Of a stretch of 64,000 bases of DNA, positions 44,540-53,479 are shown piece after piece. Origin of the DNA: Stenotrophomonas sp. 610A2 (GTDB taxonomy: Bacteria; Pseudomonadota; Gammaproteobacteria; Xanthomonadales; Xanthomonadaceae). The notes under the pieces are model-generated. The model ran no database searches. It saw nothing but the letters and a program-made list of their open reading frames with translations, and was not told the origin of the DNA. The stretch is from the NCBI RefSeq assembly GCF_030549615.1, contig NZ_CP130832.1:3038001-3102000 (forward strand), given 5' to 3'. A program made the translations under genes and the position numbers. How positions within the stretch are numbered: the first letter of the stretch is position 1; each line of letters starts with the position of its first letter.

Positions 44540-44769
44540 TGGGAGCCTTGTCTGCCGCCGTTCTGCCAGCCGCCGCCAATCCCGCACCACAAGGCCTGCG
44601 GATCCAGCTGGTGGTTCTGGAATCAGACACACCCAGCCCCGACGCCCCCCTCGCGCCCTACCAGCGCAACGATGTCCGCGAACTGCCACCGCAGCTGCGC
44701 GACCTCGCCCCCGGGCACGCCAGGGAAGGCGAAGAAGCGGCGATCGCGTCGCTGACCTTCATCTACTGA
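44521..44769 (+). CDS. Small secreted protein of unknown function in pilus operon 2
   Basis: 82 residues from a GTG start; an ATG at 44539 is an alternative. The GTG form gives a good signal peptide (MVRTLLMGALSAAVLPAAA). The mature N-terminus NPAPQGLRIQLVVLESDT has the alternating hydrophobic pattern of the two pilins' donor strands (FQVKITISES, FNVVLIVTKA), and the C-terminus ASLTFIY resembles the last strand of SCPU pilins (TATVTY). The middle is Pro/Asp/Arg-rich, without cysteines and without an SCPU core. Its stop overlaps the next chaperone start (TGATG). It could be a miniature subunit, an assembly terminator, or a pilin that has lost its core. I do not recognise a family. Confidence 0.6.
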   Translation: MVRTLLMGALSAAVLPAAANPAPQGLRIQLVVLESDTPSPDAPLAPYQRNDVRELPPQLRDLAPGHAREGEEAAIASLTFIY

Positions 44770-45473
44770 TGCTGCGCGGCATGCTCCTGCTGCTGGCGCT
44801 GCTGCTGGCACGACCGGTGTCTGCGCTGGAAATCACGCCGACAACCCTGACCCTGTCGCCGGGGCAGGCCCGCACCGAACTATGGCTGCACAATCCAGGC
44901 CCGGTAATCTGGCAGGGCCGGATCCGCATCTTCGCCTGGGACCAGACGCTGGACGCCGAGGAGCTGCAGGAAAGCCAAGACATCGTGGTCAGCCCCGCCG
45001 CTCTGGAATTACCGCCTGGCGTCCGCCAGCGGGTCTGGGTGCTGTCAGCGCCCGCTGCACCACCCGAGAGCAAAGGCGAACAGGCATTCCGCGTGCTGCT
45101 GGAGCCCTCAAGTCCAGATCTTCCGCGCTATTCATTACCCTTGTTCCGCACCCCGACTGCAGGCGCGAAGCCCCGCCTGCACCTCCGGGTAGACGCCAGG
45201 GGTACCAACAGCAGCCTGCTGCTGGAGAACACGGGCAAGCTGCATGCCCGCCTGAGTGACCTGGTGTTCGAGGCCGCCGATGGCCACCGCGAACTGCTGC
45301 TTCCCGGGCTGGCGGGTTATATCCTGACCGGCCGTCAGCGGCATTGGCCACTGCCACCGCGCGCGGACGGCTACGCTGGCGGTCGATTCCATGCCCGCCT
45401 GCAGGACGGCCTGGAGCACGCCCTGCCGCCACAGACCGGGCACATTGCAGACGACTCGACTGGCGCGCTATAA
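44769..45473 (+). CDS. Third periplasmic pilus chaperone, without its own usher
   Basis: 234-residue PapD-like protein: signal peptide LLLLALLLARPVSA, LEITPTTLTLSPGQARTELW, EQAFRVLLEPSSPDLPRYSL and the C-terminal GYILTGRQRHWPLPPRADG. It is shorter and more divergent than the other two and has no usher or pilin after it, only the coupled small protein before it, so it may serve that protein or the tip subunit. The end of the gene contains the -35 and -10 of the rpsB promoter. Confidence 0.85.
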   Translation: MLRGMLLLLALLLARPVSALEITPTTLTLSPGQARTELWLHNPGPVIWQGRIRIFAWDQTLDAEELQESQDIVVSPAALELPPGVRQRVWVLSAPAAPPESKGEQAFRVLLEPSSPDLPRYSLPLFRTPTAGAKPRLHLRVDARGTNSSLLLENTGKLHARLSDLVFEAADGHRELLLPGLAGYILTGRQRHWPLPPRADGYAGGRFHARLQDGLEHALPPQTGHIADDSTGAL

Positions 45474-45474
45474 T
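45445..45474 (+). promoter_or_regulatory. rpsB-tsf promoter, inside the 3' end of the pilus chaperone gene
   Basis: -35 TTGCAG (45445-45450), 18-bp spacer, consensus -10 TATAAT (45469-45474), followed by a GC-rich start region (CCCGC) as in stringently controlled ribosomal promoters. The chaperone stop codon TAA lies within the -10 box. Confidence 0.8.
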
Positions 45475-45480
45475 CCCGCA

Positions 45481-45716
45481 GATCCTTTACGCGCACTGCG
45501 CTCAAAGGACCGCTGACACCGGGCGCTACCGGTGAATCCTCACCTGTTGCCCCCATCCGTGCCGGGGTGCCCTGTCTTTCAGGGTTCGGCCACGGAGGCA
45601 GCAGGGAAGCCCAACCCCGGAACTGTTTGCGCGCTCCATCCAGAAGCCGCGCATCGCAGCACGACTCCAACAAACCGGTCGCGCGCGATGTCAGTTCCAC
45701 CATCAGGAGTTTTGCA
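45481..45716 (+). promoter_or_regulatory. rpsB 5' leader, possible S2-binding autoregulatory region
   Basis: About 235 nt of untranslated leader with local stems such as CACCGG-GCGCTA-CCGGTG (45517-45534). In gammaproteobacteria ribosomal protein S2 represses rpsB-tsf through a structured leader; the position and length fit, but I could not verify the conserved fold. No gene is present here. Confidence 0.5.
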
Positions 45717-46526
45717 ATGCCCCAGATCACCATGCGTCAGATGTTGGAAGCCGGCGTCCACTTCGGCCACCAGACCCGCTACTGGAACCCGAAGATGGGC
45801 CAGTACATCTTTGGCGCCCGCGGCAAGATCCACATCATCAACCTGGAAAAGACCGTCCCGCTGTTCAACGATGCGATGAACTTCATCTCGTCGGTTGCCC
45901 AGAAGCGCGGCACCATCCTGTTCCTGGGCACCAAGCGCAGCGCGCGCGACGCCATCAAGGAAGAAGCCGAGCGTTGCGGCATGCCGTTCATGAACCAGCG
46001 TTGGCTGGGCGGCACCCTGACCAACTTCGCCACCGTGAAGAAGTCGGTTGCCCGCCTGAAGGAACTGGAATCCGGTGAAACCGACGGCACCTTCGACAAG
46101 CTGGTCAAGCACGAAGTGCTGGGCCTGCGCCGCGAGCGCGACAAGCTGGAAGCCTCGCTGGGCGGCATCAAGGAAATGAACCGTCTGCCGGACGCCATCT
46201 TCGTCATCGACATCGGTCACGAAGACATCGCCATCAAGGAAGCCAAGAAGCTCGGCATCCCGGTGATCGCCGTGGTTGATACCAACTACAACCCGGAACT
46301 GGTTGATTACGCCATCCCGGGCAACGACGACGCCATCCGTGCCGTGCAGCTGTACGCCCGCGCCGCTGCCGACGCCGTGCTGGAAGGCAAGGCTGCTGCT
46401 CCGAACGCCGCCACCGTGCGCGAAGAAGAGTTCGCCGACGCCGCTGCTGGCCAAGAAGCCAAGCCGGCTCGCCGCGCTCCGGCCAAGAAGGCTGGCGCCA
46501 AGAAGGGCGACGAGGCTTCGGCCTGA
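45717..46526 (+). CDS. rpsB: 30S ribosomal protein S2
   Basis: 269-residue S2, required for binding of S1 and for translation initiation. Conserved N-terminus [50 protein letters not shown] and [19 protein letters not shown]. The C-terminal 30 residues form a Lys/Ala-rich tail ([19 protein letters not shown]), a lineage feature. The start at 45717 follows CAGGAG; the open frame upstream is leader. It is followed by tsf. Confidence 0.98.
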   Translation: MPQITMRQMLEAGVHFGHQTRYWNPKMGQYIFGARGKIHIINLEKTVPLFNDAMNFISSVAQKRGTILFLGTKRSARDAIKEEAERCGMPFMNQRWLGGTLTNFATVKKSVARLKELESGETDGTFDKLVKHEVLGLRRERDKLEASLGGIKEMNRLPDAIFVIDIGHEDIAIKEAKKLGIPVIAVVDTNYNPELVDYAIPGNDDAIRAVQLYARAAADAVLEGKAAAPNAATVREEEFADAAAGQEAKPARRAPAKKAGAKKGDEASA

Positions 46527-46534
46527 TCCCCCTG

Positions 46535-46630
46535 GCGGGTGCAGCTACTGCACCCGCTCCCCTGTGCTGGCGCCAAAGGCGCAGATCGCTGACAGGGCTG
46601 CGTAACAACGGCCGGCCATCATGGCCGGCC
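46535..46630 (+). other. Two hairpins between rpsB and tsf
   Basis: A 10-bp stem GCGGGTGCAG-CTA-CTGCACCCGC (46535-46557) and a 9-bp stem GGCCGGCCA-TCA-TGGCCGGCC (46610-46630), neither with a proper T-run. They may reduce tsf transcription relative to rpsB or protect mRNA ends after processing. Confidence 0.6.
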
Positions 46631-46658
46631 TACCCCTTTCTATTGATGAGGTAATTCC

Positions 46659-47537
46659 ATGGAAATCACTGCTTCCCTGGTCAAGGAACTGCGCGAGCGC
46701 ACCGGCGCCGGCATGATGGAGTGCAAGAAGGCTCTGTCCGAAACCAACGGCGACATCGACGCAGCGGCTGAAGCCCTGCGCAAGTCCGGCGCTGCCAAGG
46801 CCGACAAGAAGGCCGATCGCGTCACCGCCGAAGGCCGCGTTGGCGTTGCCAGCAACGGCGGCAAGGCCGTGCTGGTCGAAGTGAACTCGGAAACCGACTT
46901 CGTTGCCAACGACGTCAACTTCAAGGCGTTCGTCGACGCCGTTGCCGCAGCCGCCCTGGCTTCCGGCGCCGCCGACGTTGAAGCCCTGAAGTCGGTCAAG
47001 CTGGCCACCGGCGAAACCGTCGAAGAAACCCGCGCCACCGCGATCCAGAAGCTGGGTGAGAACATCCAGATCCGTCGCCTGGTCAAGATCGACGGCGACA
47101 ACACCGTTGGCACCTACGTGCACAGCAACGGCAAGATCGGCGTGCTGGTCGAACTGGCCGGCGGCAACGCCGAGCTGGCCTCGGGCCTGGCAATGCACGT
47201 GGCCGCGATGAACCCGCCGCACAACAAGGCTGCCGACGTTCCGGCCGACTTCGTTGCCAAGGAGAAGGAAATCGAGCTGGCCAAGATGACCGACAAGGAC
47301 AAGGCCAAGCCGGCCGACATCCTGGAAAAGATCATCAGCGGCAAGATCAACAAGATCATCAGCGAAGTGACCCTGTACGGCCAGAGCTACGTGCTGGACA
47401 ACGACAAGACCGTCGAGCAGGCCGTCAAGGCCGCTGGCGGCGACGTTGTCGGCTTCCAGCGCCTGGCTGTCGGCGAAGGCATCGAGAAGGTGGTGGAAGA
47501 CTACGCCGCCGAAGTTGCCAAGGCGATGCAGGTCTAA
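46659..47537 (+). CDS. tsf: Elongation factor Ts
   Basis: 292-residue guanine nucleotide exchange factor for EF-Tu. N-terminal UBA-like motif [19 protein letters not shown], core [20 protein letters not shown] with [16 protein letters not shown]-terminal [16 protein letters not shown]. Preceded by GATGAGG. It ends 23 bp before a strong terminator, so rpsB-tsf is a two-gene unit. Confidence 0.98.
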   Translation: MEITASLVKELRERTGAGMMECKKALSETNGDIDAAAEALRKSGAAKADKKADRVTAEGRVGVASNGGKAVLVEVNSETDFVANDVNFKAFVDAVAAAALASGAADVEALKSVKLATGETVEETRATAIQKLGENIQIRRLVKIDGDNTVGTYVHSNGKIGVLVELAGGNAELASGLAMHVAAMNPPHNKAADVPADFVAKEKEIELAKMTDKDKAKPADILEKIISGKINKIISEVTLYGQSYVLDNDKTVEQAVKAAGGDVVGFQRLAVGEGIEKVVEDYAAEVAKAMQV

Positions 47538-47560
47538 GCACCCGCTGCCAGCAACACCTG

Positions 47561-47592
47561 AAAAAGCCGCGGACATCCGCGGCTTTTTCTTT
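47561..47592 (+). terminator. Terminator of rpsB-tsf
   Basis: 13-bp stem AAAAAGCCGCGGA-CAT-CCGCGGCTTTTT followed by CTTT. Confidence 0.93.
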
Positions 47593-47686
47593 ACCACAAG
47601 TCACCCGCGACAGCACCGGACTGCGATCACCCTTCTTTGCTTAAGGCATCCTGTATGCTTGCAGCACTGCCGCCTGCTTCTTTGAC

Positions 47687-49192
47687 ATGTCCCCCGAGCT
47701 CACTGCAGCCCTGTCCCTCTGCCGCAACCTGCCCTCGCCACCGGCCATCGCTGTCCGTTTGATCGAGCTTGCGCAGGATCCGGAAACCGACATCGCCAGC
47801 GCCGCCGACGTCATAGCACTGGATATGGGCTTGAGCGCACGCATGATGCGCATCGCCAATTCACCGCTGTACGCCAGCCGCCGCCGCATTGAAAACCTTG
47901 GCCAGGCATTGACCATGCTTGGCCTCAACGCAACCTTGCAGCTCGCACTGGGCTTCAGTCTGTCGCGCGCATTGCGCGAAGACGAAGACCACGCCCACCT
48001 GCTGCAGGCGGTCTGGCGCCGCAGCATCCTAAGCGCCCTGGCCGCGCGCTACCTCGGCCTGGCCCGCAACGTGCGCCGCGTGGAAGAATTGATGCTGGCC
48101 GGCCTGCTGCAGGACATCGGCATCCTTGCCCTGTTGCAGCTGCGCGGCGACAGCTATCCGGCCCTGCTTGCCGGCGCTACCAGCAACGAAGAGCTGCTGG
48201 CCCATGAACGCACCATCCTCGATTGCAGCCATGCCGATATCGGCGCGCAGCTGTGCGAGCAATGGGGCCTGCCGCCCTATCTGGTCGATGCGATCAAGCA
48301 CAGCGAAGCCCCGGCCGAACCGACCGACCTGTTTGGCCGCTGCGTCGCGCTGTCCGGCAGCATTGCCGAGATCTGGCTGAGCAAGGACACCGACCAGGCC
48401 CGTGACCATGCCCTGCGCCTGGTCCACGCGCAGCTGGAAATGGACAGCAGCCAGTTCGAACTGGTGCTGCAGCAGGTCAGCCAGATGCTGCCGGAAATCA
48501 GCGCGCTCTTCGACGTGCCAGTGCCCTCGCCGGCACGAATCACCTACCTGCTTGATCACGCTGCCGAACTGATGGCCCTGCGCAACCTGCGCGAGCTGCA
48601 GGACGCCGGTGCGGCCAAGCGCCGCGCCGATGATTTCGAACAGCAGGCACGCCGCCTGACCGAACAGGCCCACCTGGACGCACTCACCGGCCTGTTGAAC
48701 CGTCGCCAGCTGGAAGTGGTCCTGGCGCAGGAATTCGATCGCGCCGGCCGAGCCGATCGCCCCTTGTCGGTGGCCTTCATCGACCTGGACGATTTCAAGA
48801 AGATCAACGACCAGCACGGCCATCTTGTCGGCGACCAGGTCCTGCAGGCATTCGCCAGCCAGCTGCAGGGCCAGCTGCGCGGCAGCGACACCGTGGCACG
48901 CTTCGGTGGCGAGGAGTTCGTCGTGCTGTTCCCCGGCACCAACGAGCAGACCGCGCTGGACGTGATCCGCCGCGTACTGGTCGCCATCACCCAGTCCCCG
49001 ATCGTCACTGTTGCCGACATGCCGCTGCATGTGACCTTCTCGGCCGGCGTGGCCACCCATGGTGCCTACGAGCGCTTCACTGACATGCGCGACCTGCTCA
49101 AGGCCGCCGATGACGTGCTCTACCGCTCCAAGAACCTCGGCCGCAACCGGGTGATTGCCCGCGCACCGGATCCCCACCCCACCGCCTGCTGA
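47687..49192 (+). CDS. HDOD-GGDEF signalling protein (probable diguanylate cyclase)
   Basis: 501 residues, soluble. An N-terminal HDOD domain (about 10-200: LPSPPAIAVRLIELAQDPET, DMGLSARMMRIANSPLYASR, AGLLQDIGILALLQL) is joined by a coiled-coil linker to a GGDEF domain with GGEEF at 407-411 and the DLDDFKKINDQHGHLVGDQV metal/substrate helix. The product-inhibition motif R-G-S-D is intact at 398-401, so feedback control by cyclic di-GMP is expected, unlike the propeller-GGDEF protein at 24914. The gene splits the tsf-pyrH neighbourhood, an arrangement I associate with Xanthomonadaceae. Confidence 0.93.
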   Translation: MSPELTAALSLCRNLPSPPAIAVRLIELAQDPETDIASAADVIALDMGLSARMMRIANSPLYASRRRIENLGQALTMLGLNATLQLALGFSLSRALREDEDHAHLLQAVWRRSILSALAARYLGLARNVRRVEELMLAGLLQDIGILALLQLRGDSYPALLAGATSNEELLAHERTILDCSHADIGAQLCEQWGLPPYLVDAIKHSEAPAEPTDLFGRCVALSGSIAEIWLSKDTDQARDHALRLVHAQLEMDSSQFELVLQQVSQMLPEISALFDVPVPSPARITYLLDHAAELMALRNLRELQDAGAAKRRADDFEQQARRLTEQAHLDALTGLLNRRQLEVVLAQEFDRAGRADRPLSVAFIDLDDFKKINDQHGHLVGDQVLQAFASQLQGQLRGSDTVARFGGEEFVVLFPGTNEQTALDVIRRVLVAITQSPIVTVADMPLHVTFSAGVATHGAYERFTDMRDLLKAADDVLYRSKNLGRNRVIARAPDPHPTAC

Positions 49193-49302
49193 ACCAGATT
49201 GCGGTTGGCAGGCCTTTTGTCGCTGCGCTGCAACAATAGATGTCACCTGAAACTGCGGCATCCGTTAGAATCCCCCGCGTTTTCCAGCCATCTGAGGTCA
49301 CC

Positions 49303-50031
49303 ATGTCCAAGCTCGCCTACCGTCGCATCCTGTTGAAACTTTCCGGGGAGGCGCTGATGGGGGACGAGGACTACGGCATCGACCCCAAGGTCATCAACCG
49401 GCTGGCCCATGAAGTCATCGAAGCTCAGAACGCCGGCGTCGAGATCGCACTGGTGGTTGGCGGCGGCAACATCTTCCGCGGCGCCGGCCTGGCCGCTGGC
49501 GGCATGGACCGCGTCACCGGCGATCACATGGGCATGCTGGCCACGGTCATCAACGCCCTCGCCATGCAGGACGCGCTTGAAAAGGCCGGCGGCAAGGCCC
49601 GGGTGATGAGCGCGATCAAGATCAACGACGTGTGTGAGGACTACATCCGCCGCCGCGCCATCCGTCATCTGGAAAAGGGCCGCCTGGTGATCTTCGCCGC
49701 CGGCACCGGCAACCCGTTCTTCACCACCGATTCGGGCGCCGCGTTGCGCGCGATCGAGATCGGCGCCGACCTGCTGCTCAAGGCCACCAAGGTCGACGGC
49801 GTCTACGACAAGGACCCGAACAAGCACGCCGATGCGGTCCGTTACGAAAGCCTGAGCTATGACCAGGTCATCAACCAGGGCCTGGAAGTCATGGACACCG
49901 CAGCCTTTGCGCTGGCCCGTGACAGCGACCTGCCGCTGCGCGTTTTCGACATGAGCCAGCCCGGCGAATTGCTGAAAATCCTGCACGGCGAGCACATCGG
50001 CACCCTGGTCCACGGCCGCGACGCACACTAA
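49303..50031 (+). CDS. pyrH: UMP kinase
   Basis: Hexameric amino-acid-kinase-fold enzyme that makes UDP from UMP, stimulated by GTP and inhibited by UTP. 242 residues: [55 protein letters not shown] and [20 protein letters not shown]. The start at 49303 (after TGAGGT) gives the family N-terminus; the frame is open 21 codons upstream but includes the likely promoter (-10 TAGAAT at 49266). Confidence 0.97.
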   Translation: MSKLAYRRILLKLSGEALMGDEDYGIDPKVINRLAHEVIEAQNAGVEIALVVGGGNIFRGAGLAAGGMDRVTGDHMGMLATVINALAMQDALEKAGGKARVMSAIKINDVCEDYIRRRAIRHLEKGRLVIFAAGTGNPFFTTDSGAALRAIEIGADLLLKATKVDGVYDKDPNKHADAVRYESLSYDQVINQGLEVMDTAAFALARDSDLPLRVFDMSQPGELLKILHGEHIGTLVHGRDAH

Positions 50032-50068
50032 ACCCCCGCTTCCGGCACGGTGGGCAGGGGTAATCGCC

Positions 50069-50074
50069 TATAAT
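50069..50074 (+). promoter_or_regulatory. Consensus -10 box upstream of frr
   Basis: TATAAT between pyrH and frr, 34 bp before the frr ATG. No good -35 is seen at 16-18 bp, so it could be a weak internal promoter for frr and the genes after it. Confidence 0.4.
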
Positions 50075-50107
50075 CGGCCGGTTCTAGAAACATCCAGGAT
50101 TCGGCCG

Positions 50108-50665
50108 ATGATCAACGATATCAAGCAAGATGCGCAGGCGCGCATGACCAAGAGCATCGATGCTCTGCGCCATACCCTCACCACCATCCGCACCGGTCGC
50201 GCCTCGCCGACCCTGCTGGACGGCATCAAGGTCAAGGCTTACGGCACCGACACCCCCCTGAATCAAGTGGCGAGCATCAGCGTGTCCGAAGGACGCTCGC
50301 TGGTGATCACCCTGTTCGACAAGAACATGATCAAGGAAGTGGAAAAGGCCATTTACGCCTCCGACATCGGCATCACTCCCACCACCATGGGCACCGTGAT
50401 CCGCCTGAACCTGCCGCCGCTCACCGAAGAGCGCCGCAAGGAACTGGCCAAGTCGGTGAGCAAGGAAGGCGAAGAAACCAAGATCGCCATCCGCAACATC
50501 CGCCGTGATGCCAACCAGGAAGTAGCCAAGCTGCTCAAGGACAAGGCGATCACCGAGGATGACGACCGCCGCAGCCAGGAAGACATCCAGAAGCTGACCG
50601 ACAAGGCGATCAAGGACGTCGACGAAGTGGTCAAGCTCAAAGAACAGGAACTGATGGCGGTCTGA
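50108..50665 (+). CDS. frr: Ribosome recycling factor
   Basis: 185-residue tRNA-mimic that with EF-G splits the post-termination ribosome. Typical segments: MTKSIDALRHTLTTIRTGRA, PLNQVASISVSEGRSLVITL, RLNLPPLTEERRKELAKSVS and the C-terminal EEDIQKLTDKAIKDVDEVVK-like helix. Two codons separate its stop from the uppS start. Confidence 0.98.
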   Translation: MINDIKQDAQARMTKSIDALRHTLTTIRTGRASPTLLDGIKVKAYGTDTPLNQVASISVSEGRSLVITLFDKNMIKEVEKAIYASDIGITPTTMGTVIRLNLPPLTEERRKELAKSVSKEGEETKIAIRNIRRDANQEVAKLLKDKAITEDDDRRSQEDIQKLTDKAIKDVDEVVKLKEQELMAV

Positions 50666-50668
50666 GGC

Positions 50669-51442
50669 GTGTCCTCCGTCCCGCATAGCGACACTGCCGC
50701 CGTTGCCGTGCCCGGCCACATTGCCATCATCATGGATGGCAATGGACGCTGGGCGCAGCAGCGTCGGCGGCCGCGCATGATCGGCCACCGCGCCGGCGCG
50801 CGGGCGGTCAATCGCACCATCGACTTCTGCCTTGAACGTGGCGTCGGCGCCTTGACCCTGTTTGCGTTCTCCAGTGAAAACTGGGGCCGCCCGCAGGAGG
50901 AAGTCGATTCACTGATGAAGCTGTTCCTCGGCGCACTGGACCGCGAGGTGGACGAACTCCACCGCCGCGGCGTGCGCGTGCGCTTCATCGGCGACCGCAG
51001 CCGCTTTGCCGCTGGCATCGTCCAGCGCATGGACAAGGCCGAGCAGCGCACCCACGGCAATACCGCGATGACCCTGAGCATCGCCGCCAGCTACGGCGGC
51101 CGCCAGGACATCGCACAGGCCGCACGCCATCTGGCCGAACAGGTTGCCGCCGGCACCTTGTTGCCCGAGCAGATCGACGAGCAGACCCTGGGCCAGCACG
51201 TTGCCCTGGCCGACATGCCGCCACCGGACCTGTTCATCCGCACCGGCGGCGATACCCGCATCAGCAACTTCCTGTTGTGGCAGCTGGCCTACAGCGAGCT
51301 GTGGTTCACTGACGTGCTGTGGCCGGATATCGACGCGGCCGTCCTTCAACAGGCACTGGACGACTATGCCGGGCGCGAGCGCCGCTTTGGTCTGACCAGC
51401 GCCCAGATTGCCGCCAGCGCGGCAAAGAGCGCACATCCATGA
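50669..51442 (+). CDS. uppS: Undecaprenyl diphosphate synthase
   Basis: cis-Prenyltransferase that extends FPP to C55-PP, the lipid carrier for peptidoglycan and O-antigen. 257 residues; GHIAIIMDGNGRWAQQR contains the catalytic Asp. FAFSSENWGRPQEEV and DLFIRTGGDTRISNFLLWQL are family signatures. GTG start 3 bp after frr; the end overlaps cdsA (ATGA). Confidence 0.97.
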   Translation: MSSVPHSDTAAVAVPGHIAIIMDGNGRWAQQRRRPRMIGHRAGARAVNRTIDFCLERGVGALTLFAFSSENWGRPQEEVDSLMKLFLGALDREVDELHRRGVRVRFIGDRSRFAAGIVQRMDKAEQRTHGNTAMTLSIAASYGGRQDIAQAARHLAEQVAAGTLLPEQIDEQTLGQHVALADMPPPDLFIRTGGDTRISNFLLWQLAYSELWFTDVLWPDIDAAVLQQALDDYAGRERRFGLTSAQIAASAAKSAHP

Positions 51443-52257
51443 CCAAGACCCGTGTGATTGCAGCGCTGATCATGGCCCCGGTGGCTATCTGCGCGATCCT
51501 GTTCCTGCCCTCGCAGTGGCTTGCCGCCGCTGCAGCGCTGGTGTTCCTGATCGGCCTGTGGGAATGGCTCAAGCTCACCGGCGTGGTTGGCCTGCCGCGC
51601 ACCATCCTGGTGGTACTGAACCTGCTGCTGATGGTGCTGCTGGTCTGGGCCTCGGACGGCAGCATGGTCTTGTTCCAGCTGGCCGCGCTGGTCGGCGTCG
51701 GCTTCTGGCTGTTGGCGCTGCTGTGGTTGCGGTTCTTCGACTTCGGCGCGCATGAGGAAAGCAGCGCGCGCATGCTCAAGCTCGCCGCCAGCAGCCTGGC
51801 GATCATTCCAGCCTGGGCCTCATTGGTACTGATTCATGCCGGACCCAACGGCCACCTGTGGCTGCTGACCGCGCTGACCCTGGTCTGGGCAGCCGATTCC
51901 GGCGCCTACTTTGCCGGTCGCGCCTTCGGCAAACACAAGCTGGCACCGCGCATCAGCCCCAACAAGACCATTGAAGGCCTGCTTGGCGGCCTGGTTGCCG
52001 GTCTGGTCACCGCTGGCGCCTTTGGTTGGTTTGCCGGGGTGCAGATGTCGCAATTTGGCTGGCTGATGCTGGTCACCGCCGTCGCGGTACTGGCCTCGGT
52101 GCTGGGCGACCTGTTCGAGAGCCTGCTCAAGCGCCACGCCGGCGCCAAGGATTCCGGACACATCATCCCCGGCCACGGCGGCGTGCTGGATCGCATTGAC
52201 GGCGTGCTCGCCGCCCTGCCGGTATTCGCGCTGGGCAAGGAAATTTTCGGCTTCTAA
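51439..52257 (+). CDS. cdsA: Phosphatidate cytidylyltransferase
   Basis: Inner-membrane enzyme making CDP-diacylglycerol from phosphatidate and CTP. 272 residues with about eight membrane segments and the C-terminal family signature [18 protein letters not shown] followed by VLDRIDG. Start overlaps the uppS stop by four bases; dxr follows after 2 bp. Confidence 0.96.
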   Translation: MTKTRVIAALIMAPVAICAILFLPSQWLAAAAALVFLIGLWEWLKLTGVVGLPRTILVVLNLLLMVLLVWASDGSMVLFQLAALVGVGFWLLALLWLRFFDFGAHEESSARMLKLAASSLAIIPAWASLVLIHAGPNGHLWLLTALTLVWAADSGAYFAGRAFGKHKLAPRISPNKTIEGLLGGLVAGLVTAGAFGWFAGVQMSQFGWLMLVTAVAVLASVLGDLFESLLKRHAGAKDSGHIIPGHGGVLDRIDGVLAALPVFALGKEIFGF

Positions 52258-52259
52258 GC

Positions 52260-53453
52260 ATGTCCACATCTTCCATACGTCAGGTCGCCATTCTTGGCGC
52301 CACCGGCTCCATCGGCACCTCGGCGCTGGATGTGATCGCCCGCCATCCGCAGCAGATGCGCGCCAGCGTGCTGGCCGCTGGCAGCAATGTGGATGGCTTG
52401 ATCGCGCTGTGCCAACAGCATCGCCCGGACCACGCCGCCATTGCCGACCCGGCCCTGTTCGCGCGTCTGCGCGACGGCCTCAAGCACGCCGGGCTGGCGA
52501 CCGAGGCCCACGCCGGCCATGACGCCATCGATGCCCTGGCCGCCAGCAACTGCTGCGACACCGTCGTGGCCGCCATTGTCGGCGCCGCCGGCCTGTCCTC
52601 GACCCTTGCCGCCGCCCGCGCCGGCAAGCGCCTGTTGCTGGCCAACAAGGAATCGCTGGTCCTGGCCGGCGAGCTGCTGACCCGCGAGGCCGCCAATGCA
52701 GGCGCCGAGATCATCCCGATCGACAGCGAACACAACGCCATCTTCCAGTGCCTGCGCTCACGCGACGCGCGGCTGGAAGCTGGCGTACGCCGGATAATCC
52801 TGACCGCCTCCGGCGGCCCGTTCCGGGGCCGCAGTCGCGCCGAGCTGGAAACAGTGACCGTGGCGCAGGCCGTTGCCCACCCGAAGTGGTCAATGGGACC
52901 GAAGATATCGGTCGATTCGGCGACGTTGATGAATAAAGGGCTGGAAGTCATCGAGGCCCATCATCTATTCAACGTGCCCGGCTCGCGCATCGACGTACTG
53001 GTGCACCCGCAGAGCCTGGTGCATTCGCTGGTCGAATTCATCGACGGCTCGACCCTGGCCCAGTTGGGCCTGCCGGACATGCGCACCACCCTTGCGGTAG
53101 GCCTGGGCTGGCCGCAGCGGATCGAGTCGGGCGTTGGCGGGCTGGACCTGTTGACCCAGGGCCGGCTGGATTTCGAGGCGCCGGACATGGACGCCTTCCC
53201 CTGCCTGCGTCTGGCCTGGCAGGCGATGGAGGCCGGCGGCAGCGCCCCGGCAATCCTGAACGCCGCCAACGAAGTTGCCGTTTCAGCGTTTCTTCAGGGG
53301 CGCATAGGCTTCCTGTCGATCCCGGCACTGGTGGAACACACGCTATCTACCCTGCCCTACGTGGCGGCCGATACACTGGACGTCCTGTTGGCAGCTGATA
53401 CTCAGGCCCGCCATATCACTGAAACCGCCATTGCCCGCCTGCCGAATGTCTGA
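52260..53453 (+). CDS. dxr: 1-deoxy-D-xylulose 5-phosphate reductoisomerase
   Basis: NADPH-dependent first committed step of the MEP isoprenoid pathway. 397 residues: Rossmann motif [43 protein letters not shown] (metal-binding Asp/Glu), the flexible loop [11 protein letters not shown] and [20 protein letters not shown] with EAHHLF. Lies with uppS in one transcription unit, linking isoprenoid supply with undecaprenyl synthesis. Confidence 0.97.
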   Translation: MSTSSIRQVAILGATGSIGTSALDVIARHPQQMRASVLAAGSNVDGLIALCQQHRPDHAAIADPALFARLRDGLKHAGLATEAHAGHDAIDALAASNCCDTVVAAIVGAAGLSSTLAAARAGKRLLLANKESLVLAGELLTREAANAGAEIIPIDSEHNAIFQCLRSRDARLEAGVRRIILTASGGPFRGRSRAELETVTVAQAVAHPKWSMGPKISVDSATLMNKGLEVIEAHHLFNVPGSRIDVLVHPQSLVHSLVEFIDGSTLAQLGLPDMRTTLAVGLGWPQRIESGVGGLDLLTQGRLDFEAPDMDAFPCLRLAWQAMEAGGSAPAILNAANEVAVSAFLQGRIGFLSIPALVEHTLSTLPYVAADTLDVLLAADTQARHITETAIARLPNV

Positions 53454-53479
53454 TCCCACCCTACAACCGAGCTGTGCCC

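Noticed and set aside
34094..45444. Pilus island as an integrative or transposon-borne element
   Set aside because: No integrase, transposase, tRNA target, terminal repeats or att-like duplications were found at the edges; only the unusual position supports acquisition.
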